64,000 nt of DNA from NCBI RefSeq assembly GCF_029784155.1, contig NC_073691.1, forward strand, positions 144,882,332 through 144,946,331. The letters are read 5' to 3'. Made by a program: the position numbers and the translations under genes. The notes under the pieces are model-generated. The model did not search any database and was not told the origin of the DNA. It saw nothing but the letters and a program-made list of their open reading frames with translations. This stretch comes from Uranotaenia lowii. Lineage: Eukaryota; Arthropoda; Insecta; Diptera; Culicidae. Positions 1 through 12,253 of this stretch are shown in pieces. Numbering within the stretch: position 1 is the stretch's first letter; each line of letters starts with the position of its first letter.

Positions 1-208
1 CAATGAACTCTGTAAACGTTTTCCAAAAAAAAGCGGGAGATTTTGAGGAAAAAGCGGAACAGTGGGGTCAACAAAAAAGCGGGACATGTCCCGCTTTTGC
101 GGGACGAATGGCAACCCTAGGATAAGTCAGCATCAGGAGTGGGTTCCGAAGCACGTATCAGAATCCGTGGTCATGCTCGAAAACAAGAATCAGGATCTTA
201 ATTATGTA
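1..208. repeat. TE-like fragment, unclassified
   Basis: No gene is visible. Positions 31-120 hold several copies of an 'aaaagcggga' motif and the palindrome GGGACATGTCCC near 84-95, ending in 'ggcaaccctag'. This arrangement looks like the edge of an interspersed repeat, but no second end or target duplication was found. The stretch 128-200 (tcagaatcc, tcaggatctta) resembles the degenerate repeat at 1462-1650 on the far side of the next element, so the two may once have been one tract. Confidence 0.35.
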
Positions 209-210
209 TA

Positions 211-1442
211 CACCCAAAATAATTTAGAAATTTTTTCTACGGGATTTTTCACGTAAAAAAAGATTTTGTTGCATAAAATCGATTCTACGTGAATTCTGTA
301 GTAACCAGAGTGTTGCAAGAACGCCCTGGTGGTAAGTATTTTACTTCCAAATAATTGGCGCATGAATTTCACGTAAATTCTAAGTGGATGACTCAAAATC
401 CGTTTTGTCGCATTATTCGCAAATTCTTATAAGAAAAGGGAGTTGGCAGTCAGTCAGCTGGTTTTGTTTGCTGCTGGGAAGATTTTTGAGGTCACGGTGT
501 CTGTTTTCATGTTTAAAGTTTTAAATGGACCCGAATGTTGCGCGGAAGAAAGAAAATAAATTCTTCCACACCGGTCGAAAAAAGAACCGTTTAACAAGTT
601 CTGGCACACCAAGGCCTTAAGCAACTTAAATTCTGTGCTGCCTCGGAAGATGTAATAACTGGAGAGCATACTGATCAAGTTTCTCCGTTCTGGTGAGATT
701 AATTTAAAACTGTGTTTAAAATAATATCTTTGAAATCTGTTTCGATGTACTCTAATTTGATGATAAATTTTCAGGTAAGGTGGCCGTTATTTTAAAGAGT
801 GCCAAAAGTGTTATCTGGGTCCGCAGAGACGCCCGGCAGGCTACGAGTAAGCGCTACACCACGACTCAAAGAATATGAAAGGCTAGAAGAAGGTTTTCTC
901 TTGTTCTGAACCTTCCCCGGAAGAGGAATTGCAGTGGTTGGCTTTTCATCCGATTTTGGAACAAGGAACAAAGCTGTCTACAGACAAGATAAATTCTTTA
1001 TCACTAAAGTATTAAATTGTTATTAATTAATGTTTTTCAATTTCTACAGGATCGTAAAAACCAAAGTGCGCCGTTAAACCACCCGGAATCATATTTATTT
1101 TATTAGAGTTCAAGTGATCTATCCAGTAACTTTGATTAATGTAGTGATAGTCATTGATTGAAAATAAAATCAAAGATATTTTTCTAAATTTTCTTATTAT
1201 TATTGATAAAAACAACTAAAGCGGAAAGAACAATTGAAATCGATCAACATTTCACACAGCTTCCACTGTCACATTGAGTTGAACTCACTGGGAATTCACG
1301 TAAGTTGTAAGTGATTTTCATCAAGCATCAATTCCTATAGGGGCGCGTTTACATAATCATCTCGTAGCATTTACGTGAAAATCAATTGGATAAAAATTAT
1401 GTTGTTTTTCACGTAGCCGCTACGTACAGATTATTCTGGGTG
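211..1442. mobile_element. Non-autonomous DNA transposon with TA target duplication
   Basis: The left end reads CACCCAAAATAATTT and the right end, reverse complemented, reads CACCCAGAATAATCT. Both are followed by subterminal copies of a TTCACGTAAAT-like motif near 248, 368, 1290 and 1370. TA flanks the element on both sides (209-210 and 1443-1444). This is what a 1.2-kb TIR element with a 2-bp TA duplication would look like. The interior (430-1020) has no long ORF and no recognisable transposase. The superfamily is unknown; TA duplications fit Tc1/mariner-like mobilisation but do not prove it. Confidence 0.65.
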
Positions 1443-1461
1443 TAGGAATTTCAATGCTGGT

Positions 1462-1650
1462 TAAGGATCTTATTTAATCCACGATCAGGATGTGATTCCA
1501 GGATCAGAGTTTAGAAACTGGATTTTAGTATCATAGTAAGGTTTAGTATTAGAATTTCGATATTGTTTCGAACCAGAGTCAGGATATGGTTTGGGGTCAG
1601 ATCTAAATCCAGATTCGGGTTCAGGTTCCGGATTAAGATCAGTTCATATT
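1462..1650. repeat. Degenerate TCAGGAT/GGATCAG-type simple repeat
   Basis: About 190 bp contain many diverged copies of short words such as ggatcag, tcaggat and ccagattc. It resembles a decayed short-period satellite. Similar words lie left of the 211-1442 element, which suggests that element inserted into this tract. Confidence 0.45.
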
Positions 1651-3066
1651 CATGGCATGGTATAAGGAATTTGTCTTGTTTCTTGATTCTATTATTTACA
1701 AAATAGACCAAGATATAAAGTAAACACTCAGAACTGTAGAAAAATGTAGATTATTGTTTTTGAATGAGCGGAAAAATATTGATCGTGAGTGGGTTCAAAG
1801 TTAGAAGTTACCTCGTTCTTCTTGACTAAGACAGTTCCCTGTTACGGGTTTATTGATACACTATTAAACTAAAACACTAACCTGTGCCCCCATCACTCAA
1901 CCAGAGCCAACGTATGGGTGGGTATGGGATTACGGCAGCTCACCCAACGCTTTCCCACTTTCTGTTCTTCCTCATCCAACTCTTCAGAACTTTCGCTCAA
2001 TGAGCTGGCAACAGATTTGCATATAAATATTCCACTGATTAAATTTTCACAGTTTGTGCATTCCCTAAAAAGCAGCGTATACTTGCATATCTGGCGATAG
2101 TGGAGCGGCTGCTGGAATAAGTTTTCGCAAAGGCGTGTGTGATTGGAAATTGACAACCGCTTGTCAGGCGAAAAGAGGTTTGATGACGATGGGACCTTTT
2201 TAACTTTTGGCTCCGATTTGTACGTAAGTACTTGCTATTGAGCATCAGGTGGTTGAAGGTGGGGAAACTTCCTTTGAGTATCAAAGTTTTCACTTTGATT
2301 GAACCGGTGCAGGCAGCAGAAGATTTTCTGTCGACACCGGAGCTTATTTGCCTTCGACAAAGTGGTTGTTCAAATGGTGTGTATAAATTTGAGTCTTTTC
2401 GTATTTACGCTCTTGCTGGAGTTTGTAGGATGGGTTAAGAGAGCGATGCAAATGCAAATGCACGAAAAAGGTAAAGGTTGGGCTTGCTTTGATAAGCAAT
2501 CGAGCGAAAATTTATTTTGCACGGATTATCGAGCAACATCGTGCTTCGGGTGGCCTGGGAAAATGAAAGGAACCTCAGCCAAACATTTTTAAAATATAAA
2601 AATCCGAATATGTACGTAGCAATGACGATGAAATTCTAAATGAAAATACACCTTTTTACATGTATGTACATTAGGCCGCTGCAAAAAATGACTTTTTGCT
2701 GCCATGTGTTTTTTCGTTGCATATGTGTAAAATTTGAGATAATTTGGTTGATTACTGAGTTAGCGAAACGCGTTTCAATTCTATATGGAAATTTGTATTG
2801 AATAAGAAACTTTTGCACATAAAATCATCCAGAAAATTCAAATGAGGTTGGTCTTTAATTTTTGATTCCAGTCTATTCTTAGGCTTCAGTTTATGCTAAC
2901 ATGGCAAGCAGCTAAGCATTTCATGAAAAAAGTAATAACCATTTCAAAATAAAAAAAAATCTGATTCCATTGAAAAGTATCCAAAAAGTGGCAGATATTG
3001 CTTGCTAGAGCAAGAGCTTCATGGAATGTGCTTGAAAAGCTTATAAATATAAATCAATAAATTTTA
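1651..3066. other. Unassigned intergenic DNA
   Basis: This is AT-rich DNA with a more GC-balanced patch at 1880-2600. The patch holds short ORFs on both strands (about 87 codons on minus at 1893-2156, with an acidic Ser/Glu run; about 97 codons on plus at 2299-2592). None matches a family I recognise. No splice-supported gene, RNA gene or element end was identified. Position 3067 is only an approximate limit, set by the start of the LINE-like 5' region. Confidence 0.4.
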
Positions 3067-3255
3067 ATAATATATATCACTTCCATCTGTACCGTTGAGC
3101 CGTCAACACGTACGCCGAAGCATCGCATCGTATCGTTGCTGCGTACCTGCAGGAACATTTTACATTATTTATTTAATTCTTACCTGTTTTTCAATCAGCA
3201 CTTTTCAGAGCTTAAACTATTTTCATTTTCTTTTATACATATTTTTCTCTTTTTT

Positions 3256-4320
3256 CCAGCCTGGGGCCATCGGCCAGCGTCAAAGTCGGAAGAAAACGGA
3301 TTGCCGAACCTAATTCAGGTCCATCGCCCAAAAAAGTTTAAATTTCCAATTCATTCGATGTCCCTCATAACATCGGTGATGAGGAAATATTCATATTTAA
3401 TTCTGGTAAGAGTACTAAGAAACCTTCTTCTTCTTATACTCTTAAAAACGAAAAGGTTCCACCAATTACGGTCACGATTCCTGACTTCAATGCCTTTCGG
3501 AAAGAAATCGTCACTTCCGTCAAGGATGTGAAGATTTCTTTTCAGATCGGTCGAAGGGGAACTGCTCGTATATTGGCGGAATCTTTTAATGATTTTCAAA
3601 AAATTTCAAATTAATTGAATAATAAAAAACACCAGTTTTTTACGAACGACACTAGAATTCATCGTCCTTTTAAAGTTGTACTTCGTGGTCTCACCGGCGA
3701 TCAGACACCGGATGAAATCACAACCGAATTAAATTTTTTGTTAGGTTTTTCACCGATTCAAGTAATTCAAATGAGGAGAAGAACCAACACGAATAATATC
3801 AGTAGTGTTGGTTTTGCTCTTGAGCTTTATTTGATCCATTTTAAAAAGGATCAGGTTAATAATTTGCAAATTCTTGAAAAGGCTCGTCTTATGTTTCATT
3901 GTTGAGTCAAATTTGAACCTTTTCGAAAGTCTTCTACAAATTTTCTCCAAAATACTACGCAATGTTGTCAAGCTTTTTGTCACGGCACTGAAAATTGTAG
4001 AATGAATGCTAGATGCATGCTTTGCAGCTCATTCGATCATGAAAAATCTAAATGCCTTTTGGTGGTGATAAACCCCAATCTGAATTTTTCAAGTGTGCGA
4101 ATTGCGCAGGTAATCATTCCTCGAATTCCATAAACTGTCCCGTAGGGGCAAAAAAAATTGCTTCTAGGAAAAATCTCAAAGTTGTCAGAAAAGTTTCATC
4201 TTCTCCTTCCTCTTTTCGCGGTCAGCCTCGGCCTACTTTAGAATCACGTCTTGGTAATGCTCGAAGTGATTTTAATGTCACCTGTGCTGATTCAGCGCTA
4301 CAGACTCGTTCTAAGAGGTG
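3256..4320 (+). pseudogene. LINE ORF1 (gag-like, PRE_C2HC and zinc-knuckle region)
   Basis: ORF1 proteins of Jockey-clade LINEs bind RNA and form the ribonucleoprotein used in transposition. Frame-by-frame reading shows a conserved N-terminal part (GRKRIAEPNSGPSPKKV, about 3288-3340), a segment ITVTIPDFNAFRKEI near 3460-3505, a stop at about 3612, then FKVVLRGLTGDQTPDEI near 3670-3720, which matches the PRE_C2HC region. Cys/His clusters follow at about 3975-4045 and 4090-4145 (CANCAGNHSSNSINCPVG), matching retroelement zinc knuckles. At least three frame changes and several stops interrupt it, so it cannot make a full protein. The Jockey/Juan assignment rests on motif order and wording, not on a search. 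Confidence 0.75.
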
Positions 4321-4610
4321 ATTTAAAATGAGTTGCTCTCTTCAGGTATGACTAATGGGGGAAAATCATGTCTCAACGTTCATGCGAAGGCTTGGGAAAA
4401 TCCACGAAATTCAAATACCTGTTCTTCTCCTTCATTTTCTGATCCTAACAATTTTGTTGATTTGGGTGAGATTACTAAGGAAAAATTGAATTTTTGCATC
4501 AAAATTTAATGGAAATGATGCAACTTATGTTGAAAGCAAATTCAATGTTTGAAGCTTTCCAAACTTCTTTTAATTATGCTAACAAATTATTATGACTTTA
4601 AGATTCCCTA

Positions 4611-6912
4611 ATGGATCCAAATAGTTGTTTAAATATTATGAATTGGAAGCTGGCTAACCAAGATGAATTCTTTTTATTTTTGAAAACTCAAAACATACAT
4701 ATTGCTGCCATCACTGAAACTTTTTTAAAGCCCGACAATAACTTGAAATGCCATGCTTTCTTTAAAATTTTACGAAATGAGCGACTTGATCTACAAGGTG
4801 GGGGTGTAGCTATTGTCATCAATAGTCGTCTCAAATTTAGACTTCTCCCTTCTTTCAATACAAAAGTCTTGGAAATATTTGGAATTGAATTAGAAACGTC
4901 TATGGGGAAAATTATAGTTGTTGCTGATATTTGCCTTTTCAATGTAGCGGTGAACAGAAAAATTTTTTGAAGGGAGATTTACAAAAACTCACCAGAAATA
5001 AATGTATTTTTTTATTATTGGTGACTTTAATGCAAAACACCGATCTTGGAATAATATTTCATCAAATTCAAAAGGGAATATTTTATTAAATGACTGTGCT
5101 GTAGGTTATTATACTGTTGAATGGGCATTCTTGTTTTTCGTCAATAAGAAATCCTTCCTCAATTGATTTGGTTCTAACGGATTTAGGCAAGCATTGTAAT
5201 CAATTAGTTACTCATGCGGACCTCGATTCAGACCACCTTCTAGTAACTTTTTCTGTATCCCTTTGAAAATACTTCAAAATAAACTTTTAACTTTCAAAAA
5301 GCTGACTGGGAGCGATATAGGAATTTTATTGAACGTAATTTAGATGTAAACGTTTCACTGAATTCAATAGAGGATATTGATTTGGCTGTAGAAAATTTGA
5401 CAACTTCAATAGTCAATGCTAAAGCCGCTTCAATACCCAAAATTAAACATAAATTTAATCAACCTTTAATTGATGATGATCATCAGTTTTTGATACGACT
5501 GAAAAACATTCGTTAACGCCAATATCAACCTACTAGGGATCCTTGTTTGAAATTAATTTATTGAGACCATAAAAAAGAGATCAAACGTCATTTAAATTTT
5601 ATTCGTAATAAAATTTTTGCAAAAGCAATAGTGGACATAAAACCCTACTCAAAGCCATTTTGGAAATAAACTAAAATTCTGAAAAAGCCCCAGAAGCCAA
5701 TTCCTACTTTGAAAGATGGTGATAAACTTCTTTTAACTAACGCAGAAAACGCTCAAAAATTAGCCCAACAGTTTGAGTCTGCTCATGATTTTAATTTAAA
5801 GTTGTTAGTCCAATTTATGCTCAAATTAGCAAAATAGATTTGGAAGTTCATATGAGACAAATATAGATGAACTTTTCAAAAAAATTCAAAAAATTTAAAA
5901 ATATTAAAACTCCGGAAGAAGATTGGATTTTCTATATTCTTATTAAAAGCTGCCTGAAAGCACTTTAATTTTTTTAGTTAAAATCTTCAATAAATATTTT
6001 CACATGGCTTATTTTCCCAATAAAAGGAAAAATGCCAAAGTAACTCCAATTTTGAAACCAGGAAAAAGTGCTTCAGAGCCTTCAGGTTATCGACAAATTA
6101 GTTTGCTTCCTTCTTTAAGTAAACTTTTTGAGAGAGTTATTTTGAATAGAATGATGCTTCACCATAACCAGAATTTCATTTTGCTGACGAACAATTTGGT
6201 TTTCGTCATGGACATTCTACTACACATCAACTTTTGAGTGTAACTAATACGATTAACGCTAGCAAATCTTTTGCTCTTCTAGATATTGAAAGAGCTTTTG
6301 CCAGTGTTTGGCACAAAGGTTTAGTAGCTTAATTGGCTCGATTGGATTTTCCTATATATCTCACCAAAATCATTCAAAATTACTTGACTAGGCGAACTTT
6401 ACAAGTAAGCTATCAAAATTGATGCTCTGAAAGGACACCCATTAGAGCTGGTGTCCCTCAGGGCAGTGTACTTGGGCCAATTTTATACAAAATTTTTACT
6501 TCTGATCTTCCTGATGTACCAGAAGGAAAAGGTAGAAGATTATTTGCTGATGATACTTTGCTTTCAGGCAAAGGTCGAAATTTACGGGTGGTACGTAGAA
6601 GATTGCAACAAAATTTAAATTCCCTTTTGAATTACTTGAAAATGTGAAATATTTCCCCTAACGCTTCCAAAACCCACCTTTTGTTATTTCCCCTTAAGTC
6701 AAGAGCAAATTTTTTAAAACCTAATGAAAATCATTCCACAACTATTAATGGGCTTTCATTAGAATGGTCTGATCACGTGAAGTACTTGGGACTCACACTT
6801 CATCGGAATCTTACTTTTAAAAATCACATTGAAGATATTCAATTTAAATTAATGAATACACAAAATATTAGTTTCAAATTTGACTTCAATATTCATGCGA
6901 AAGACACGTCTA
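4611..6912 (+). pseudogene. LINE ORF2 (endonuclease and reverse transcriptase), decayed
   Basis: The ORF2 polyprotein of non-LTR retrotransposons nicks target DNA and copies the RNA template at the nick. The endonuclease part starts at the ATG at 4611 (MDPNSCLNIMNWKLANQ), with TETFLKP near 4720, the metal-binding block GDFNAKHRSW at about 5021-5050, and SDHLLVTF near 5228. The RT part shows PILKPGKSASEPSGYRQISL (about 6046-6105), GVPQGSVLGPILY (about 6450) and LFADDTLL (about 6540), so the catalytic FADD is still readable. Stops and frameshifts occur roughly every 100-300 bp. The C-terminal end is missing after about 6912. It is dead as a gene. Confidence 0.8.
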
Positions 6913-6985
6913 TCAGAGGGGAGAGGGTGCGTGTTTCAAATTTTGCTAAAAATAATAAAAATACCAATAAAGCACAATAAATAAG

Positions 6986-7348
6986 GAAATTCATTTCTTA
7001 AACCATTTTAAAACTCATAATCATCACAGAAACTCGAAAAAATAATAATTTTTAGTGATACAAATCAAAATATATCAAATAAAAGTTTTAAATCAATGTT
7101 ATTTCCCGTAAGTTACTGATAGTTTTTTTTTTCAGTATTATGATTCTTATTCTGAACTAAAAAAATTCAAGTAAGTATGTTAAAAAAAATTGGAAAGACA
7201 AAAGACAATTGGAAAATAAATTGGATAGACAAGTATTTCTGACATTACTGAAGAAAGTTTTCAAAAACAAATGTTTTATTTTATTTTGCCAAGTAGGTTG
7301 AAGTCTGAAAAAGGATTTTGTTTCTGCTTATAGAAATATCTTTAATTC
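6986..7348. other. Unassigned AT-rich DNA
   Basis: Very AT-rich spacer between the LINE and the next element. Nothing recognisable was seen. Confidence 0.4.
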
Positions 7349-7356
7349 ATTGTAGT

Positions 7357-8437
7357 CAGTGTTCGGCATCGATAACTGACAAATTAACGCCGCTAATTAA
7401 ATCGCTAACTCATACAAAGTTAGTGATCGCTAGTTAAATACGCTAAACGTGCCGAAAAAGTTATCGCTTTAAGCTTAGAGCGCTAATCGCTAATTGCTGA
7501 CCAACATTAAGCCCCCCCCCTTGGATTTTTAAAACTCCTCAAAGGGGAATAAATAAAGTTTCAAGTATTTAATTTAAAATTAGATAAAATGATCGAATTT
7601 TCATGAAATCTTATGAGCAAAACCAAAACTGTCAAAGATAGAAATTTTAACAAGTCTTTGTGTTCTACAAATAAAAACAACAGAATTTTTGAACAACTAC
7701 AAGTCCAAAAGAACAAAATGTGGAAGATGGGATCTATATCTGTTTTTTTTTAATTTAAATTTTGGTTAAAAATTTACTCGATTTATCGGTTTGTCAAAGT
7801 AGATAAAATGTAATTTTGTTGCAAATAATCTTTTGTGCAATTAATTCCATTTTGTTGTTTTCGGCATAATTTTACATTATCCTAACTTAAAATTTTTAAC
7901 CTGTTTTCTTCTTTTTCAAACTTACTGGAGCATTTTCAAACGTGAACATTTATACAATTTCTATTTGAACTTAAAACGAAGGCGAATTTTAATATGAGCT
8001 GGCCTGTAAAATCTCTAAGAAACTGTATTGTGAAAAGTAAATATCCCAACCACTTGAAAGCAAATGCTGATGAAGAGATGTTTAAAATAGCTTTATATAG
8101 TTTAACACCTTTTACTGTTATCTTCTTCTGAAAATGTTGCAAAAAAAGTGCTAACAGAGAAAAAAATGACACGCGAGTACGCATTTCTCCAATGAATCCA
8201 ATTAAGCTATCAGAATGATGCCCAATGTCACCGTGACTTGATTAATGAAGAAAGTTTATTCTATCACAAATAATTTGAGAGATTGATACAAATATATGGG
8301 AGTTAGCGGAATAAAAAAAAAGCGGAACTTTTTAATTCGCTAAATCAATCAAAATTTAGCGGCAAAATTAAAACACTAACTAAAAGTTAGCGGATTAACT
8401 AGTGAATAGCGGATTAGCGCTTTTGTGCCGAACACTG
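7357..8437. mobile_element. hAT-type non-autonomous element (MITE), 1081 bp
   Basis: The left end CAGTGTTCGGCA and the right end TGCCGAACACTG are perfect 12-bp inverted repeats. They are followed by subterminal copies of 'CGCTAAT/ATTAGCG' words on both sides. The 8 bases ATTGTAGT occur directly on both sides (7349-7356 and 8438-8445), a perfect 8-bp target duplication. A CAGTG start and an 8-bp duplication are typical of hAT elements. The interior is AT-rich; an 82-codon minus-strand ORF (7936-8184) does not resemble a transposase. The intact duplication suggests a fairly recent insertion. Confidence 0.88.
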
Positions 8438-8445
8438 ATTGTAGT

Positions 8446-10013
8446 GAATACTTTTTTAAACATTCGTCGAAAGCCTATTATTATACAGAATTGGGAACAG
8501 TAAAAAAAAAATAGAAAACTTCTATAACTTCGCAGCAGTCTAAATTACTTGCGTTCCTGGGGAAAGAACCCTTGTTTCAAATTATTATTGCAATGCTTAA
8601 AAGTTTTATCAGAAAAGTGCAGAATTTTCTTGAAATTTTTTTTATCTCATTAAAAAAATGTCAGGGCACCAACAGAAATCAAAATAAACTCTTGATTTCT
8701 TTCACCTCAAAAAATGTTAATTTTGTGACCTTGTGTTATTTATTTAAACCCTTTTGAATGTGGAGTTGAGCATTCAGATTAAAAAAAAGAAGCTGAAATT
8801 GGATTCTTGAAGAATATTTCATATCGGCATAAAGTTTGTAATGATATAAACGATCTTTTTTCCAAGTGATTAATGAACAAAGTAACAAAGATGAACTTGT
8901 TTAGTTAAACATCTTAAAAAAAAAATTTCAAACGAGGGTTTTTGTGTATCAGGGTTTGAGTTTTTATACAAAAGGTTTATTTTATTGTAAATAAGATTTG
9001 AAAATTTAAATTTAGTTTCAATTCGTGAACGTCATATAGTATCGTGGAATGAAATGTTTCAGGCCTAGAGTGATATGTATAAGACTAAAAACCCTCGGGG
9101 GCGAGCCAATTTTCTGATATGTTTGCTAACTTTTATTTTCAAAACACCTTTTGGAATCAAGTACTTTCACGTTACTACGGAAAATGAAAGTTGCCAGATT
9201 GCCCAGTTTTATCCGGGTTTGCCCGCATATTTGAAATGTAATTTGGAAAAAATCCGGTCTAATCAAACTACAAAATCAAAATGTGTTGGAGATTTTTTTT
9301 ATTAATAGTCTAAAACATAAATTTTTAAGCAAGTTTCATACCAATAATCATGAATAGATTTTGGAAGCTTAAAATACGATTTAATGAAAATCTAATGAAA
9401 ACATTTTTTTATCAAATATTTTTTTCTTGGTTTTTGAGGAGTTATTTTTAGGTTTTGACCAAATTTGACCGAATATTGCGTGGACTTCTTGTCGACTATT
9501 GAAAATCAAATGCCAAAATTTTGCCTGGTTTGTAGATAAAATAGCCCGGATTTTTCCGGCCCTGATATGTACTGAAAAAAATCTGATAATCTTACGGTAA
9601 ATTCATTTCTTGAACTGAAAATTTTACTTGAAAAAAATTTCCGTGGAAGGGAGGGGGGGTTAAAACCCTAACCTTCCCTCCCCGATCGCACGGACTGTCT
9701 GTGCACTGCTCCTCCTTTTCCCTTTGAAATTCGTTTAACTAAATTAAAGGTTTGTATTTAAAAAAAAGCTCGAAACCTGAGAAGAAAAGTGAAAACTTTT
9801 AACAAATTTTCTCAAGATTGATATCCTTTTAAACAACTTATGCATCCTGTCATAAAACAATCTGCAAATCTATAATACTCGTTGCAAAAGAAATTTTACA
9901 GTTTAAAAATTATCACTTTTTTCATAATCTTTCGGTATAAATGAAATTTCACAAACGAAAAAAAAACACACATTTTTGTAGAAAGAAATGTAAAAAATTC
10001 TTCAAGTTATCTA
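8446..10013. other. Unassigned AT-rich DNA with repeat fragments
   Basis: No gene is visible. About 9180-9560 carries paired motifs, gttgccagattgcccagttt near 9190 and agcccggatttttccggccc near 9543. This looks like an interspersed repeat fragment with related but not clearly inverted ends. About 9645-9683 holds a G-run and C-run pair (gaagggaggggggg ... ccttccctcccc) of repeat-like character. The remainder is featureless. Confidence 0.35.
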
Positions 10014-10943
10014 TGATCATTTAGTATCCGGGCACTTTATTTCGGTGATAGCTACGTTACTAGAGCACGGATATGCAAAACTTTAGTAGCGTTGTGTTGG
10101 TGATGAAAAGGACTATCTTGCCTATTTTTGATAGATATTTAAGTTAACGTGTGCATGAGATATTTACGATGCCAAAAGACATGGTTAAAATAATTTTGCA
10201 CAAATTTGCTCTTTTTACGCATTTTGCGCCTCGAAAATTCTTCATTGTCGACTTGAAAACTCATGAACTGTTGATTTTTTCTAATTTTTTTTTGGCTCAA
10301 ACGGTTAAGAAGTACAAGGAGTCACTTTAGGATGCTCACGAAGTTCAAACCAAGCATCGGAGTGGGACCCTTGATCTTAAATATGGGTAAATATACTATG
10401 GTTATTAAGAATAACTTAAAGAAGACCGCTTAACTATGCAGTAAATCCGTTTCCGGCTAGCAAAAAGTGTTGGCTGACTAGTAGACACCGAGTAAATAAC
10501 TAATAATGAGCAGTTCCATGGATCGCAATCTGCGCAACCGATTTTTACGCAATGTGACAGATGTGTTCTGATGGACAAAGAAATTTACGATATAACCGAA
10601 TTTAAGAGGTCAAATTCTTCGAGATGCCTTCTCATAAAAAGGTTCGAACCAGATTCCAATTAGTTTTTCCAGGTGAATTTGTGTAAAATATCATGATTTT
10701 GCAAAGGTTTTGCTTCTGTGGTAAAAAAATAAATCATTACCTGACTTAAAAAGTGTGCAAAGATAAAAAAGAGATTTTATGAAAAAGTTGGAGTATTTCT
10801 TGAAATCATCAATAAACATTTTTTTTATATTTTTACATTAAATGTCATATTAACACCTTCATTTCCTCCATAGAAAGTTTTTCGATCAAATGAATTGTTT
10901 TTAAAATACACACGTTTGTAACTGCCCGGATACTAAATGATCA
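10014..10943 (+). mobile_element. Tc1/mariner-like element, old and degenerate
   Basis: The ends are 21-bp inverted repeats with the core TTTAGTATCCGGGCA (10014-10034 and 10923-10943). Inside, at about 10558-10611, a transposase remnant reads RCVLMDKEIYDITEFKR. It aligns by eye with the catalytic block DCVVMDDETYVKADYKQ of the mariner at 21120-21170, so the first catalytic Asp region is still visible on the plus strand. KHRSGTLDLKYG near 10352-10387 may be an upstream piece. The rest is full of stops. A clear TA duplication could not be placed. Length (930 bp) is shorter than the usual 1.3 kb, implying deletion. Confidence 0.72.
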
Positions 10944-11852
10944 CAGCCTTACAATATTTTTCCTGAGCATCTTCATATCAGGAAAAAACTCTAATCAAAA
11001 TTTTAATGATTCTTATTTTGCAACAGCACGTTTTGAAATCCAAAAATGTATTTGAGAGAAGTGTTTGTTAATAATTGCTATGAATTTAAAACTAAATGTT
11101 TTATTAATTTCTGAAGTATTTAGCTGAATCGCGATCCGAAAATATGGAATGATTATTAAATCTTGTTTCGATTTTTCAATTTCTAAATATAAATTTAATT
11201 CATAAACAACATTTTTCAAATCAAATTCTTAGGTATGAAGCCTTCAGAACATTATTCTTATTTTTTTACTCTAATTTCAAGCTCTCATACAAAGTTTCTA
11301 TTTTTATTAGAACTAAATCGAAGAACTAGAAAAAAAAATTTGGAACGAATGATTTTAGTGAAAAATTGTATTTTCGCTTCATCAACTTTAAATAAATAAA
11401 AAAAATTGAAAAACTTAACTTAAATCATTAAGCTGGATTTCTGCTTAAAATTTTATTTATTATTATGTAGATGAACTGCAGTGTCGGCGATATAATTGGT
11501 GTGAATTTTGAAATCGAGCCGTGTTGGTTAAAAATTATAAAAATATCTTCTGAATGTTCAACTTGAGCGATTGCCTTGATTTTTTTTTAAATATTCGGGT
11601 GATGATGGGATAGTTTTATCCCTGGTTTTATCTCACGTGGGAAAAATTAAAACAACGGCAAGTTTTTGGAGCCTATGTTTTAAAAACTGATTTTGGAAGT
11701 TTTTTTCTGAACTCGATTTTTTTAATCAGGTTATGTCCATCACCTCTAATTTGATAAGCAGTATTTTTAGTATTTTTAAGAAAAATAAATAGATATGAAT
11801 GTATGAAAGATACATATATGGTCAGCAAATTCGAATTCAACACTGTAAGTAA
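10944..11852. other. Unassigned AT-rich DNA
   Basis: Nothing recognisable. ORFs on minus at 11013-11219 and 11673-11885 are short, low-complexity and without family resemblance. Confidence 0.4.
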
Positions 11853-12253
11853 GGTAAAACTGTACAAAACGCACCAGCTAAGCATAATTGCTATTTATAG
11901 CAATACCAATCATTTAAGAATCAAATAAAAAGTTGACGACGATTCAAGGATGAAATTTACGTATTATCGAAAAGAAAAAATATGATAAAAACTCGATTTT
12001 GACTACATTTTTGTAAAAAAAACTAAAACAGCCAGAAAACAAACCGCGGGGTAGAATGCCAAAACTAGTGGACAGAACGCACCAAACAGGAAGGGTGGTA
12101 AGAAATAGAACAATGATTATTCGGAATGTAATTATTGAAACACCAAATGTTTAATTACATGTTCATCGTATTTTTGAAAACTATCATTCTTTGGCTAAAA
12201 ATCATTTAGTAAACTCATCGAAAATTTCGCTTTTCAAAATACACTTTTTAATA

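Larger units (their letters stand above)
3067..6985 (+). mobile_element. Juan-like (Jockey clade) LINE, decayed
   Basis: Two ORF remnants lie in the order expected for a Jockey-clade LINE: a gag-like ORF1 with a PRE_C2HC-type region and Cys/His clusters, then ORF2 with an AP-endonuclease and a reverse transcriptase (RT). The residue pattern is closest to mosquito Juan elements as I know them. The copy has many stops and frameshifts. It loses RT homology near 6912, just after the segment reading HAKDTS, well short of the family's usual C-terminus. The last 70 bp are A-rich (aaataataaaaataccaataaag). The 5' limit and any target duplication were not resolved. Confidence 0.8.

Noticed and set aside
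1893..2156. Minus-strand ORF with acidic SSLSESSEELDEEEQ segment as a possible host or transposase exon
   Set aside because: Too short, no catalytic motif and no splice sites that I could defend. Kept only as unassigned DNA.
9645..9683. G-run/C-run pair as a regulatory G-quadruplex
   Set aside because: It is more simply a fragment of an interspersed repeat with purine-rich edges; nothing nearby would be regulated.
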